A DNA stretch of 64,000 bases from Oidiodendron maius Zn (lineage: Eukaryota; Ascomycota; Leotiomycetes; Myxotrichaceae): contig KN832876.1 in NCBI GenBank assembly GCA_000827325.1, positions 868,001 through 932,000 on the forward strand, in the 5' to 3' direction. The notes under the pieces were generated by a model that was given only the letters and a program-made list of their open reading frames with translations, ran no database searches and was not told the origin of the DNA. Below are positions 11,196 through 23,435 of this stretch, piece by piece. The stretch's first letter is position 1; every line of letters starts with the position of its first letter. A program made the position numbers and the translations under genes.

Positions 11196-14100
11196 TTCGC
11201 GTGTTGCTTGAGCTACGTGCGGGATGTGTTGGCTCCAACACTGATCATAACTTCAAAGACGATGGACATATGTGGCCGTCGATGTGATGTGCGTGGGAAG
11301 ATAGACAAAGATGACGGGTTGGACAAAAGCTCACCAAGAGATATCGTCTTCCTTGTGTTTGATCGTCGGCGACATCTTAAGCGGGGTTGCTGCCTCCTGT
11401 CACGGCAGGAAGTATTCGTAAGCTGCCAACCTGTAGCAACGCCAGAAGTCCTTTGTCATTATATTCTGGATCAATCCATAATTACTTGGGATTTCAAGAA
11501 AGGCCGCACTGCATTAACATGCCATTCGTTACTCAGGTACCTAGGGATTCCGGAAATCGGGGCAAATCCTTCTTGGGACACCACCCTCGCGATACCACGT
11601 AAAAAATGAGCCAACCTTCTAATTCGTGGTTCAATTGCCCAACGAAACCCTTGCATTATAACTCTAATAGCTACCTATATATACCTATATTCATCTGCCT
11701 CGCCGCCTTTCGTGTGCAGGTCGCCCCCATCGCGTCCATTCTAGAGCCGCCTAGGCCAACAATTCGGCCTCGCCAACTCATCAAAGCATCGAGGACCAAC
11801 AGCTATGACGCCCTGTCCTGAGACCACCCAAATCCACCCACCGCGCCGGCTCGCCATGAAGAGAAGTCACCGGCTTGCTTGTATTGTGTACATAGCGTCG
11901 ACGTACGTACGCAGATATCCACTTGGTCGCATGAACTCTGCACCGATCTACACGCATGAGGAGAGCGTGGTGACGGCCAGCAGGACCAGATCAAAGTCAT
12001 GCCATGGCCAAGTCATACACGGACGGGGATAAGCAGCCCCACTGTGGCCAGCACTTGCCCCTATAGCCGCTACCGTTCGAGTCTGGCCAACCAGAGGCAC
12101 CCACGGCCAATTCGTGAGGCTGCACTCTACCTTATTACTTTGATGGTCTATCTGCGAGACACTATTGGCTAGGGCAATTACAGAAGGACCGTCGAACCGC
12201 AGACACTACTCAACACATGATTTAAGGCGACCCGAGTATCAGGAACGCGCCCCGACAAGATTTGGACGTCAAGCCTATCCAACTTGCAAAGGAGGATCGA
12301 AAAGCGTAGGCACCAACAACCAAACCTGGCGCGTTATGTGCTCCCGAGAAATAAATAAAGGCCATATGTGCGATCGCTAGCTTCAAGGTCTTCATTAGGG
12401 TCTTGTTTACCCTCTCCACCTGTTAAAATAGTGTAGGGGTCAGCTGGGGTCCAAAAGTCCATGCTCTGCATCAAGTGATACTCAGAATGTTTGTCTTGCT
12501 CTCCAATACCATCATGTCTCAAGGTCACACCTTCCTGCTTTTGTTCTGGCATATTTGGCCATCTCTAGGCCCTTGATCTAGGGCAAGGCAGAATCAGAGA
12601 GGGCAATAGGCCCTGCTATTTCGGCGCAAATATGCGTCTCGAAAAGTAAAATTCCCTTCCTATTCCTCGAAATCACATTTCGTGTATGTGACAAACCTGC
12701 AGCCTTGCATATTCTCTTGCCACCCGTGGAGCAATATTGCCATCCTGAAGGCGGGGGACGTCCGGTCTGAGCAATAGGAGACTGTTGAATGACTTAAACA
12801 TTCTCCACCGTCCAATTCACCAGTATTGAGGACCGTGCCTCCCAATTGAAATCGGCAAATTTGTTTCCATGCTATACTTCCAATCCTCGCCCCAATAAGA
12901 TTCTTGCATATATGACAGAAGTCGAAAATACGACCAGAATGATGTGACTCTCGGCCAAGGTAATGCATCCCAAGCCTTGACATCTTGCACATGAAACGAA
13001 AAGGAGCCAAACTGAGGTCGCCACGTCAGTTGGGCTGCCATTGGAAAGATCGCTCCGATATATTAGCGGATGGTATGACGGTCTCTTGACTCAATGCGAG
13101 GCCGTATAAGCGGCGAGATATGCGGGGATCTGCTGCAGTTCCCTCTAAGCCATGTTGTTTCCGTATGCAGGGTGATAGAGGAAGCGGCAAGGTTTTGTCT
13201 CCAGCATTAGAAGACAACACATCACTGATCGATCGCATTCTCTCCATACACAGGTAGTCTTGGGTATGCAAGGTAAAGCACTTCTGGGAAATGCAAGCGG
13301 GCAAACCCGAGTTGCAGGAGGCGGATCCATTTTCCCTCACGGTCGTGCAGTCACCAGACTTTCCATTTATGCAACCGCAATCAAAGCGGCCCATATCGGT
13401 GGCTCAACCTCGAAAGACCTATATGGAATAACGATAAGGTGACATCATATATTGTTGCTCCAGCTTATAGCAAGGCCAGTCGGGGAGGCGGCGTCGTTGA
13501 TCGGTCTCAAGTGTGGAAGGTGAAAGAAGTGATAGACCTCGGGAAAGGTCGCGTCTTTGGTCTGGTCGAGGTAGTAAGTTTATCGCCACTCTAATCCGGT
13601 TGGCCTTGACAATCGACATGGAAAATTTCCCTTGAAAGCATGGGGTATGCTCTCCCGCGATCAGCCCCCTACGGTCCGGTCCAGGCCAGAAAAGTGGCCT
13701 GCATCCGCCAACAAACAATGAGGTCCACACTTCGGCCTATATCCTCCATTTATCAGTGGTGGCGAGAAAGAGGAATCGGGAAACGATCGAAGGAAAGTCG
13801 AGAGTAGGAATTGTGTCGGATAGAGCGGATTTCTGCAGCTCTCAAGGGTATGGGTGGATTCTTGAAGTGCCGGCTCAAAGCCTCACGCATATGCAAAGAG
13901 CTCTGAATTGCCTCACGAGGGCGACGTGTATTGACCGGGGCCAAATAAATGGACATCAATACGAGAGAGGTCCAATCGGACGTATGCTCAGATAGAGCCC
14001 ATGAATTCGCCGGGTCGAGGAATTGGTTTGCATCAGGGATCAGTGTGTCGAAATTGAGAGAGGTGCAGATGTGCGTTGTCTGTTGGCTTGAATTGGATGG

Positions 14101-14492
14101 CGGTAAAGCAGCTCTTCATAGAGCTGGAGACCGGGAGGAATGCCGAAGGTAGAGACTATTGTTGAAAACGGGGTTTCATCGCGCCGAGATCAATATTTCC
14201 CGTCTATAAAGCTGCCTGTGAATCCCCTCTTGCTCGAATCTCTATCTCACCAACATCAGCAATATTTCTCCATTCAAACATCCAGTCGACATCAAGCTTC
14301 TTCCCAAACTTCAGTCACTTTGATCTGCACTAGATCAAACAGTCCAGACGATCACTGCAACATCATCTTGCGGTTAAGATAACATTGATCGATATCCAGT
14401 GAGTTTCAAGCTCCAAGCCATATCCTGTTTCAGGTTGAGGCCATTGATTGGGGACCGGACTAACCGAGGCCGAAGGACTCATCGTCCTCAAA
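11196..14492. other. long intergenic region, no supported gene
   Basis: About 3.3 kb. The minus-strand frame 12334-12552 (72 codons, acidic, Gln/Glu-rich) and the minus-strand frames at 12660-13041 have somewhat protein-like composition, but I recognise no family and no splice model joins them. The right part holds the promoter of the next gene (TATAAA at 14205-14210, then a pyrimidine/CAA-rich leader with a GTGAGT donor near 14400). Confidence 0.45.
14205..14210 (+). promoter_or_regulatory. TATA box of the 14493 gene
   Basis: TATAAA lies 283 bases before the start codon. CT- and CAA-rich sequence typical of fungal leaders follows. A GTGAGT near 14400 and a CAG near 14435 suggest a leader intron, which would explain the long distance. 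Confidence 0.5.
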
Positions 14493-14825
14493 ATGTGCTT
14501 CTACGACCAGAACAGAATGGCCTGCGGCGACTATAAGTGGGGCCATTTCCGCCAGCACTGCTCCAAGGAGTACCGCACTGGGGAGACCTGCGGTATGCGG
14601 CTTGTCATGCAGACCATTGAAATCGGAGACAAGTGCAGAATTTGCCAGAAGATTGACACCAAAAAGCGAAGCATTCGGAAAGAGGAGGAGAAAATCAAGA
14701 GATGGAATCGTGAGTCTGGCCGGAGGGCCTCAATTGAGAAGGCCGAGGAAGACATTTATCGCCTTCAACAGGAAATTTATAACCTCGAGTGCGAAAGACA
14801 GTCGAGGCAGCATCAGCTGTGGTAA
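14493..14825 (+). CDS. small conserved fungal Cys-containing coiled-coil protein
   Basis: This 110-aa protein is from an uncharacterised family I recognise as widespread in filamentous ascomycetes. The N-terminal half (residues 1-55) carries regularly placed Cys and His (MCFYDQ...ACGDYKWGHFRQHC, GETCGMRL, then a KCRICQKI pair), suggesting a small zinc-binding fold. Residues about 60-105 are a charged helix with heptad-like spacing. The start was taken at the ATG directly before CFYDQ, because the family begins there; an in-frame ATG 15 codons upstream is not family-like. It is preceded by its own TATA box. Function is unknown; zinc binding is inference from the Cys pattern. Confidence 0.7.
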   Translation: MCFYDQNRMACGDYKWGHFRQHCSKEYRTGETCGMRLVMQTIEIGDKCRICQKIDTKKRSIRKEEEKIKRWNRESGRRASIEKAEEDIYRLQQEIYNLECERQSRQHQLW

Positions 14826-15879
14826 GAACCCAACCGATAGCAACGTAGTAGACCAAGTGATCCTGATTGAAACCTAGAAGCGAGTCGCCTTTCTCCCAAC
14901 GCAGGTGACGAAATTGCGTTTCGGATTCGATAGTTCGGCCATTTGGAGATGCTTGTTTGTCTTTGTGTATTGCAATTTTGTCACGGTTATCACAGTGACT
15001 TAGTCCAGCGCTTGTAATGGCTAGGTCTCGATTGGACGGAGGAGGTGCCAAATTGACGATAGCGCAGCGTGTAACGATGAAACGGCCTCAAAATAATTTC
15101 CGTTATATTTAACAATCATGAGACTATCGCTCGCAAGTCTGTCCAGTGATTATCGTACTTAGAACGCGGTCCATGCTTGCGTACTCTACCGGGCGCTTAG
15201 GACAACTGGGCGGTATTTTGAGTGGTAGTGAAGGAGTCTGCGGTTCCTATGTTGGGATTCTGGATGGGCAGCCGCCCGTACGAGGGAAAGATATTGGTAA
15301 TGAATCGAAAGGAGACGGTAGCAGGCGTTGAACGAGGCTGGTAATGGTTGCACTGTTGTTGTTAACTTGGTCGAAATTCGCTTAAGCGCTCATGATGCAC
15401 ATGATGTAGCACGTGCTCAGAAATACCCGCTAAACCTGTATACATCAGTACGTAGGATAGCAATCCGTTTTCACGGCGAGTGACAATATTGAAGGGAGAA
15501 GTAAAAGAGAGAGGACGACTTGGGAAGGGTCCACGCTATAAGAGTTCGGCATCCGGTAGAGCTTGGATGAAGTGTCATTACGTGAACGTGGCTAGCCCTC
15601 AATGGACATGTGCCGCTGCCTGACTGCAGAACATGAGAATAAGCTGATAGGCTCTGATTATTATGTCAAGGGCCAGTAGCAGGCGCTTTTGAGAAAGGAA
15701 AGGATTGAATGCTACAACACATTGAATATCACGCTTAGCTGGTCCACTAAGAGCCTGACTTCCATATCACTCTAACAAGGTGCTGTGACAAGAGATCCAT
15801 GTATGGGGTATTCTAATTCCATCGAACTCCAGTACATTGTTGATAACAAATAAACAAAGCCATCCCTTGGAGGCTTAAT
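14826..15879. other. intergenic, no gene seen
   Basis: About 1.05 kb between the convergent 14493 gene and the LAMTOR1-like gene. Short frames only. No repeat or RNA gene was seen. Confidence 0.5.
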
Positions 15880-16520
15880 TTATTCTATGTTTTCTGCATC
15901 TGCGAACCCCCCAAGCAGCGGCCCAACATCCGCGCGTTTGGCAGGCGGCTCCTCCTCGGCATCATCTTCCGAGATCCAACCATCAGAAATGTATGGTGTA
16001 TTATCGACTGATAGGTGGGTTTTGCCGTTCGACTGTCGGCTGGCAGAGATTTTCGTCAAAACATCCTGATACCGCAATAAACGTGCATCTTGGCCGGGAA
16101 AAGTCGAGTTGGGAGTCGGTTGAACTTTTTGTGGGACCATAGCGAATATGTCGACCAAATGGCTGTGATGGACATTAGCATATATATATTGATTTAGCAT
16201 TCATGACATGTGAGCCTTTGTTTATTTTTCCGTTTGGAAGCTTGGGCAAACATACTTAGATATGTTTGTCACGACTTTCTGTAGGGCCTCAGTCTCTCGC
16301 TGAGCCTCTTGCGGATCTGCCTGTATGATTCCGACATTTTGGTCTCCGAAGCTGCCATACTGATTTGGGTGGACATCGTCGAACAGGAGGCGAGAATTCT
16401 CTTCCTAAATTGTCGAAGGCCATTAGCAAACGGCGCATTCACAATATATTCATCTTGACTCACGTCATCAGAGGTATCCCGATACCGGTTCAGTCCCAGA
16501 CAAGAAGAGCAGACGCCCAT
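15880..16520 (-). CDS. LAMTOR1/Ego1-like lipidated TORC1 anchor protein
   Basis: Three exons (16520-16464, 16404-16256, 16162-15880) join in frame to 162 aa across introns of 59 and 93 nt. The N-terminus MGVCSSCLG has the Gly2 needed for N-myristoylation and Cys4/Cys7 suited to palmitoylation. It is followed by an acidic ENSRLLFDD segment and by Q-ETEALQKVV leading into NHLVDIFAMVP, the conserved helix of the family. Known role: the lipid-anchored subunit (p18/LAMTOR1 in animals, Ego1/Meh1 in yeast) that holds the Ragulator/EGO complex and Rag GTPases on the vacuole, so amino acids can activate TORC1. The junctions rebuild residues neither exon encodes alone. The acidic C-terminal tail is less conserved. 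Confidence 0.85.
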
Positions 16521-17319
16521 CTTTGCGACAGAGCACTCTTAGAATGAAGGTCATGCAGCAGGAGGTACCTTAGCACGCTGCACCTACTAGATCGGCAATG
16601 ACCATAGGGAGTCGGGCACCCAATTATTTGGCCACTAAGGCGGGTGGTCCGTCGAACTGGCTACCAGCTAGGTGCGAGGTGGCCGTTTACCCAGGTACGA
16701 TGGTGCAGCATAATGTGTTGGTGAAAGAGGCCTTCGTCGTAGGAAGGTAATCTAAGAGAAAGGCAAGCCGAAGCGAGTTTTACGCTTTCGCCGAAAGTGG
16801 GAAAGGCTGAGATGGCTCGTGACAAAACAACGGGCCGAGATATGAACATTGTAAACCTGCAAAAATCATTTGCGAAGTGGTAGACAACTTACACTTTTTA
16901 CTGGCATTTATTGGTATTATACCACATCGTTATCTGCTTGCTTGATGGTTGCTACCTCTACAGGTACGGAGCAATTAAAAGTGCTCTGCCATTGTGCGCG
17001 CCAAAATCCGTCTACCTTGTTCCTCAGGAGCCTCTAAGGAAACCTGGCTGTAGCGATGTGACCTTGGTGCTGTACAGAAGCTCCAAGGTTGACTGATTAC
17101 AGGGGCTCAGTTCCAATAATCAAGGTGAACGCCACTAGATGCCTTCTGATGATACCCATCGCCTGAGATTTTTTGGACTTGTAAATTCCCATGACTTTCA
17201 AAAGACAAGCTCACCAGAAAATCGCACACCTTGCAGAAAGGCTTGTCATTAATTTATCCCCTTCATGTAGCACACATAAAAACTTCATTCATTTTCTCCC
17301 AAGCCTCTATAGGACGAAT
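16521..17319. other. intergenic, no gene seen
   Basis: About 800 bases between two minus-strand genes: promoter of the LAMTOR1-like gene and 3' flank of the reductase. No feature stands out. Confidence 0.5.
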
Positions 17320-18508
17320 CTACATGCAAGCCGCACCATCAATGCCAATAACCTTGCCATTTACCCACTCTCCATCTTGGCTAGCGAGGAAGCATACGAC
17401 ACGAGCAATATCAATGGGCAGTCCGACGCGGTCGAGGGGGCTCCATGTCTTCGCATACTCGTCCACTTCATCATCGTTCAGCTTCTCTCCGCCCGGGATG
17501 TACTCCCGGCAAACAGCGTGATACATGTCGGTCTTGATTCCACCAGGAGCGACGCAGTTCACGGTAATCTTCTTGTCACCCATGTCTGTCCAAGTTAGCA
17601 GTGGAGTAAGGAGAATATTGCTGGAAAGGCTTACCAATTGCCATGCAGCGAATGAAAGTCTCTATGGCACCCTTACTGCCAGAGTACAGCGTGTGCTTGG
17701 GAACTCCTTTGGCCTGACCTGTGATACTACCCATCATAATGAGTCGCCCTCCAATAGAAAGATGCTTATAAGCCTCTCTAGCGACGAAGAATTGTCCGCG
17801 AGTGTTGATGTTCATGACACGATCGTACTCCTCCTCTGTAACATCCTTGATATGTCCAAAGCTGACAACCCCAGAGTTAGAGCAGACGATGTTGAGCTGG
17901 CCGAAGTATGCTACCACTTGTGAGAACATGCCGATGATATCCTTGACCACTGAGACATTGGCCTTAACAGCGATAGCGTCGCTGCCGAATGACTTGATAG
18001 CGTTGACGACTTCCATTGCCGCGACATCTGAATTGGCGTAGTTGACGGCAACCTTGGCGCCACGACGACCTAGTTCTAAAGCCATCTCTCGGCCAATGCC
18101 ACGTCCTGTCGATTCATTTGTGAGCAATTATATTCCCAAGTGATATTGAACTCAAGCCTTAGTGCATACCTGCGCCAGTAACGAGTGCGACCTTTCCTTT
18201 GAGACTAGCACTCTCAATACCTAGAGGACCCGGAATAGGTGGTCCAGATCTAGAGGTGCCGGTGTAGTGTGTAGTTCCACTGAATCCTATTACCATAGAG
18301 TCAGCATCTCATCTTTGGAAATGAGAGTGGTAAAGTAGTGCTGCCATTCTAGCCAGTAGTAGCATTAGATTTCAAAAACTCTCCAGGAGATATATTTTCA
18401 TGTCAAATAGGAAAAGTCGCAGAATTAATTACCATTTCCATTCGAGGATGCAGCATGGCCATTGGAGCCATTGGAAGTGCTGTTGGAATGTCCGTTTGCG
18501 GGCTCCAT
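17320..18508 (-). CDS. tetrahydroxynaphthalene-reductase-type SDR
   Basis: Four exons (18508-18433, 18286-18170, 18105-17635, 17585-17320) give 309 aa. It belongs to the short-chain dehydrogenase/reductase family and is closest to the fungal 1,3,6,8-tetrahydroxynaphthalene reductases of DHN-melanin synthesis (relatives act on versicolorin-like polyketides). Visible features are the NADP-binding TGAGRGIG (about 62-69), a [10 protein letters not shown] segment, catalytic Ser (GSITG, about 191) and YSGSK (Tyr about 205, Lys about 209), and [16 protein letters not shown] near the C-terminus. Residues 1-45 are a low-complexity Asn/Gly/Ser extension before [13 protein letters not shown]. Typical members are about 270-285 aa, and the extension accounts for the excess. 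No polyketide synthase or scytalone dehydratase lies nearby, so the substrate is inferred. Confidence 0.85.
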
Positions 18509-21379
18509 TTTCGATGTCAGCTCTGGCGTGGGTGGAATAATTTTGAAGAACTTCAAGAACTTTTTAATTGAATTTAACATCTAGGTTAAAGACAAAATCA
18601 AGGATGAGTATTTTCCTGAATTGAGGGAATGTGACTTCATTTATCGTCACATTCAAGGGTTGACGGCACTCAGCTTCTCGGACATCCGTCCACCACGGAC
18701 ATCCCCATCAGCGACTGCGGCCACGAAGGTAAATGGTGCTTTCATTTGATTAATTGTAATGTATGAAACCTACTACGTATATCTGACCTGTCACTGTACT
18801 GAACTCCGCTCCTGTCACCCGATACTAGCCAAAGACCGTGCATATCGTCACGGAGTTGCGGTTCGATCGCAGCATCTCCCTTGGCTCCACGGATCAGAAT
18901 GTTAGTACACGACCTTACGGAAATACAACATTCTTAACTAAGAAATGCGCTAGGTGCACAATGAATATTTGCGAGAAAAGATATGTTGCATGATTCTGTA
19001 TTGTGTAGCCAGGCTGGTCGGGTGTGTGACGCGAATAACTTCCGTGATAAGATCAACATTGCAGGCGCCATTTAGAATGAGAACATGTTGCTCTGCTATG
19101 ATCTGATATCGAAATCTAATTCTTGAAGTTTCTTCTACGAACACTTTTTGTACAGCTACAAATGAACAGGTCAATTTCTAGCACAAATTCGTAAGTCACT
19201 TAATGCGATGGTTACGTAGCTCTATCCCTTATTCAAAGGAACGTAGGTGGAATATTAAATATTCTTACTTTGCCGATTTATCTATCTCTCGCCGTGCCAG
19301 GAAAGAAGTGCCTGCTCTAATTTGATATCTCGATGGAGCTGCTGAATCTCGAAGACGAGCCCCGCGGCTCCACCACAGAGGGAATAAGTGGTGTTTCAAT
19401 GGGGCTGTGGCGGTTATAACGCGTAATATGTTCTGAGTTGAAGATAATCAGATCGATATAATGGCAACTGCGATAAATTTCTGAGAGGGTTGACATTTGT
19501 AACCGCAGATCGAGCGTACTGGATGCTTGATTCCGCCCCGTCAATTTTTCATTACCGCTCCCGGATATGCAATGAGATGATAGAAAGCTTACCTCTCTAT
19601 CCGTTGGTTGCTTTCCTTTATTCTCCTCTCGCCTTCTTGCGTCATATTATCCTTGATCAATCTCCCTGAAAGCCTACAGAATCTGCTTGGCCTGCCGCAA
19701 GTCACCATCCTTATACATCTTCAAATTATGAGGAAGCATGAAGTAGTACATGCACTTGAATCCTGCCTCTTTAACCATTCTGCAATCTGACTTGCTCTTT
19801 GACTCAATATCCGCGGATATTGTTAACTGGGGCTTCTTTTCAGTCTGCGACGGATCGAATGCCTGCTCCATTTCAATTTTATGTCCATGTTTGATGCTTG
19901 ATTGTTCAAATTGAAGCGGATGGTCGTGAACAGCATATGGAAGTGATAAAAGAGACATTGACGAGCTTAACATAAAGTTCGGGAGAGACAACTGAGTAGG
20001 TCCCTTCTAGCATTGGGACTTCACCATCGTCATTTCTAACTTCAGCCGATACTTATCTATGTAATTTGTATGTAGGCTGATGCGCAGAAAATCCACCCCT
20101 AAGGGCCAGGTAACGTTTTAGACTCAAAATAGGAAATAGAAAGGACCAGAAAAGTAGGCTGTTGGTGAAATGTTATTTCCTATAACCCAATCTCAACATG
20201 AAAACTATTATTATTGCCCAAGATCATAGTCTAGCTACAGAGATCTAAGAATTCGCACATATTCAAAAGTACAAAACACCATTTACCCCTGGCCACGAAC
20301 TTATTTCAGTAGCATCAGAACAAGACCAATCCGGCCGCTATTCCCCCGTGTCTTCTGCGTCTATTGCCGTACCCACCATCATAGAACTCATTGCCGTCCT
20401 TGTCTGAGTACCTGCGTGGATATGGTGCCTGCGTACATATGCATAAAAATTATCTTGACGCAGCTGCGGCCTGAACTGCGGGGCTTGTCGGGCAGGATGT
20501 CCGTGGTGGTGCCCTAGAGCCTCAAGCTGTTGCTTGGCTTGAGGCTAATGTTGCGGTGTTGCATATGGGAATGGGATTTGGGATCCCGTCTTGAAGGTGC
20601 GGTATCTGCACTTCGTCTTGGCTAGGTCGGTCTTCCCGGAGCTGGTGCTGCGGAGTGTGCATTTATAATTAGGACTGAGGCCGAACGCTGCGCTCTGGCG
20701 GTATGTGACGGACATGTCATCTTCTCCGAGCACCTACACGGAAGGCTGGTGGGTTCGTTGGAAGATGCAGACCTTGGTGGATAGCCCTGATAATTATGAT
20801 AGGTGGCATAATTGTCGTGATTCTGGGACTGGGAAGAATGATCCGTGTAGGCATGATAAACAATATTTCTGAGCAGGTGCATGTTGGCAGCTCGATATAT
20901 TTATTGACAGCGTGTAGCACAACGATAAAATACAGACGAAATTAGAGACAAGAGACAAAAAAAAGTAAACTCTCTACTTATACCCAATCTCACCTACTTA
21001 GTGTGGCTGGTAGATACTCTTGGTGTTTGTCGAAGGACTCTTTTGGTGGCGGTTGTTGCGGCTGGAGGTGTTGATTTGCGGAGGTCCGACATCAACCCAA
21101 CTGGCCTCGCATCGCTATCTCGTTTAAGCAAAGCGCGATTCCACGATCGTATGTCTTCAACCCCATCCCTTATCATTTCACTCAGGCGTCAGGGACAGCG
21201 TACATCGGAATTAATGCTTACAGCTCCTCACCGTTCACTGCTAATCTCAAATATTTAGCAAGTGTCAAGCATAATGGAACGATGGGTACAAATAGGATTA
21301 TTAGTTCTGGCTCCGAGACTGGAATTATTTCTCAATTTTCAGCCCCATAATGCTGTCAAACGTGAACAGCGAAGAGTAT
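18509..21379. other. long intergenic region with two doubtful small frames
   Basis: About 2.9 kb. The minus-strand frame 19674-19991 (105 codons, Lys/Ser-rich) is not recognisable. A more suggestive stretch at 20522-20882 (minus) is listed separately. Otherwise nothing. Confidence 0.45.
20522..20882 (-). CDS. doubtful small gene or relic
   Basis: On the minus strand a TATAAG-like element near 20980 and CT-rich leader sequence precede an ATG at 20882. This opens a Tyr/Asn/Ser-rich frame (about 50 codons). A second frame ending at 20545 has coding-like codons (SVTYRQSAAFGLSPNYK, then Lys/Thr-rich). I could not join the two with standard splice sites without creating a stop, so this is either a small gene with a structure I misread or a decaying remnant. 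No family is recognised. Confidence 0.25.
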
Positions 21380-22934
21380 TTACTTCTGTTCTTTGTCCGT
21401 CATCTCATTGTTCCCACTGGTACCTCTTTCTCTCTCCACCTTCCGATCACCCAGGGTGACTCCAATGCCTCTTACCACCAACCATCCTGGTAGAAGGGCT
21501 AGTGCCCACAAGCCGAAATTGAGATACACACCCCCAACATCAGCGAAGATGGGGATGCTATTGAGTCCATACTTCGACCGTCAGAGGCGTGTCATGAAAT
21601 GTCGGGATGAAGACTTACGCTCACAGCTTGCACTGCTGATTCGGTTCCGCGAAGTAGACCTGCAATGCGGACAACCTCCTCATTGGTGGTCGCTAGTTCA
21701 CCAACGACGAAATACCTTCTCTGATTAGCAAAATCCGTCAAAATGAGCAGAGCTACAAATCACTTACAGGAATAAGTAATTAAGCTGGAAGCCCACAACC
21801 CAAAATAAGAAGAGGGCGAAGCCACTCCCAAAGCCTGCGTCGTCCCAATCATATGTCGGCCTCTCTCTATGGTACTTAGTAACGAGGATGGTGGCCCAGA
21901 TCCACCACGCGCCTTGCAAAGTCAGGATTCCGACAAATGCTCGTCTAGCTCGTCGCTTGACCGAAATTGAGGTATAGTCTAAGAAGCCACCAAGGAGATT
22001 TCCGGCAATAATTGCAACGATTCCTGAAAGGAAAGAGCCCAATGCACGCGCGCGGACAGAAAACCACAGAGAAGAGTAAGTGAACATTACGGCCTCGGTA
22101 TAGACTCCCTGTGCGATAAGTGGAATGACCAAGAGAAAGTTGCGAGAGAAGAAGAGGCGTCCCACAGATTTGATCTCAGCAACATTGCCTCGAGAGATCC
22201 CAAGGTTAACTGCCACGCCATCCGTCCGCTGAACTTCTGACGGGCTGTTCAATAGGAGACCAGCGAAAGGACCGAGAGCTTGCAGAGCTATAAATATGAG
22301 GTACACGGTGTATGAGACCTTGCCTGCATCGTTGTTCTTCGCATTCAGGCCGAGATTGATTGCACCCCCTAGAACCTGTCCTCCAACACGGAAACTCAGC
22401 CAGAAGCCCAGAAATCGCCCCTGATTATGTGGTTCAGGGTACGCCAGTGCTATCGCAGCCTCTGCCATCCAGAACACGCCCGCAGAGATCCCGCAGAGCG
22501 CAGCACCGAAGAGCACGAACCACTCGGTGCCAAACCTGTTGTTGGTATACAGTCCAGCAGCGAATGGCGCATATCCCATGGTTCCAAAGATCAAGGCATA
22601 CTTTATACCAATCCAACGAACTAGAATAGGGGAGAAGAAGCAAGACACCACCATGAGACAAAATGTCAGAGCATTTGCGCCATTAACCAGATACGGCTTT
22701 TCCTCGCCGCCTGCACCGAGCGAGTTCATGGCTCCCCAGATCCCAGGTGCCAGAAAGTTACAGATCCCCAGAATAAGGGCATTATAGAAAGTGCTGCGGT
22801 ACCATTTCGCTGATCAGTTAGACAAGGCTCCAGAGTTGGATTGAGGACTCACGTTTGGGAATCTCTTTCACAGTGGGATGGATCTCAACATCAGCTGATA
22901 AGACTGTTGCTGACTTGTCCACGTTCGTGGCCAT
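21380..22934 (-). CDS. UNC93-like (DUF895) MFS transporter
   Basis: Four exons (22934-22853, 22809-21768, 21718-21619, 21571-21380) with introns of 43, 49 and 47 nt give 471 aa. The protein is a polytopic membrane protein of the UNC93-like branch of the major facilitator superfamily. Signatures include WYRSTFYNALILGICNF after a polar 28-residue N-terminus, APGIWGAMNSLGAGG at the first periplasmic-side loop, and GVFWMAEAAIALAYPE in the middle; about 11-12 hydrophobic segments follow one another. Substrates of fungal members are mostly unknown. The start was taken at MATNVDK, since the longer frame upstream is hydrophobic and unlike the family. It is transcribed in tandem with the FMN-monooxygenase, 0.5 kb away, which suggests import or export of that pathway's compound. 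Confidence 0.85.
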
Positions 22935-23435
22935 ATCTCCAATTACAGATTTCGAAACTTGTTGGATAATCGTATATCTCCCGCAAAACCGGTAACAGAG
23001 ACACAATGCATAGAAGTCAGCTGGGAGTTTGCATCCTTAAGGTTCTTATATTGCACCCCTGACCGGATCTTCGCCTTAGGAAGCTTGCGTGGACTCTCCG
23101 TTATCACTCGCTAGCCGGAAACTATGGTCTGACCGGGAAGTGATATGCCTTTTTCTGAGCAAAAATGCGTGATTCGCGAGCACGGAATTCTAACTTTGAA
23201 TTACGACTCAGGATCGACGGCGTTCAACATAGGTGGGAGCGGGTACATCCGGGCAATTGGAAACCCGGAAACATGTTTAAGTTACCCGATAATTCACAAA
23301 CTTATCGTTCACATTACAATTAGGAGTGGAAATTGTGAAAATAAAAATCCTCCACTGGTAGCGGAGTCAGTAAATATTAAGGTATTGTTACATAATTGAA
23401 GGTTTGATGATGTGTGTGCAAGACATAAGCCTGCG
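22935..23435. other. intergenic between transporter and monooxygenase genes
   Basis: About 500 bases, holding the minus-strand promoter of the transporter and the 3' end of the FMN-monooxygenase. No further gene was seen. Confidence 0.5.

Noticed and set aside
12660-13041. Overlapping minus-strand frames of 116 and 74 codons
   Set aside because: They overlap in different frames, no splice model unites them and no family is recognised.
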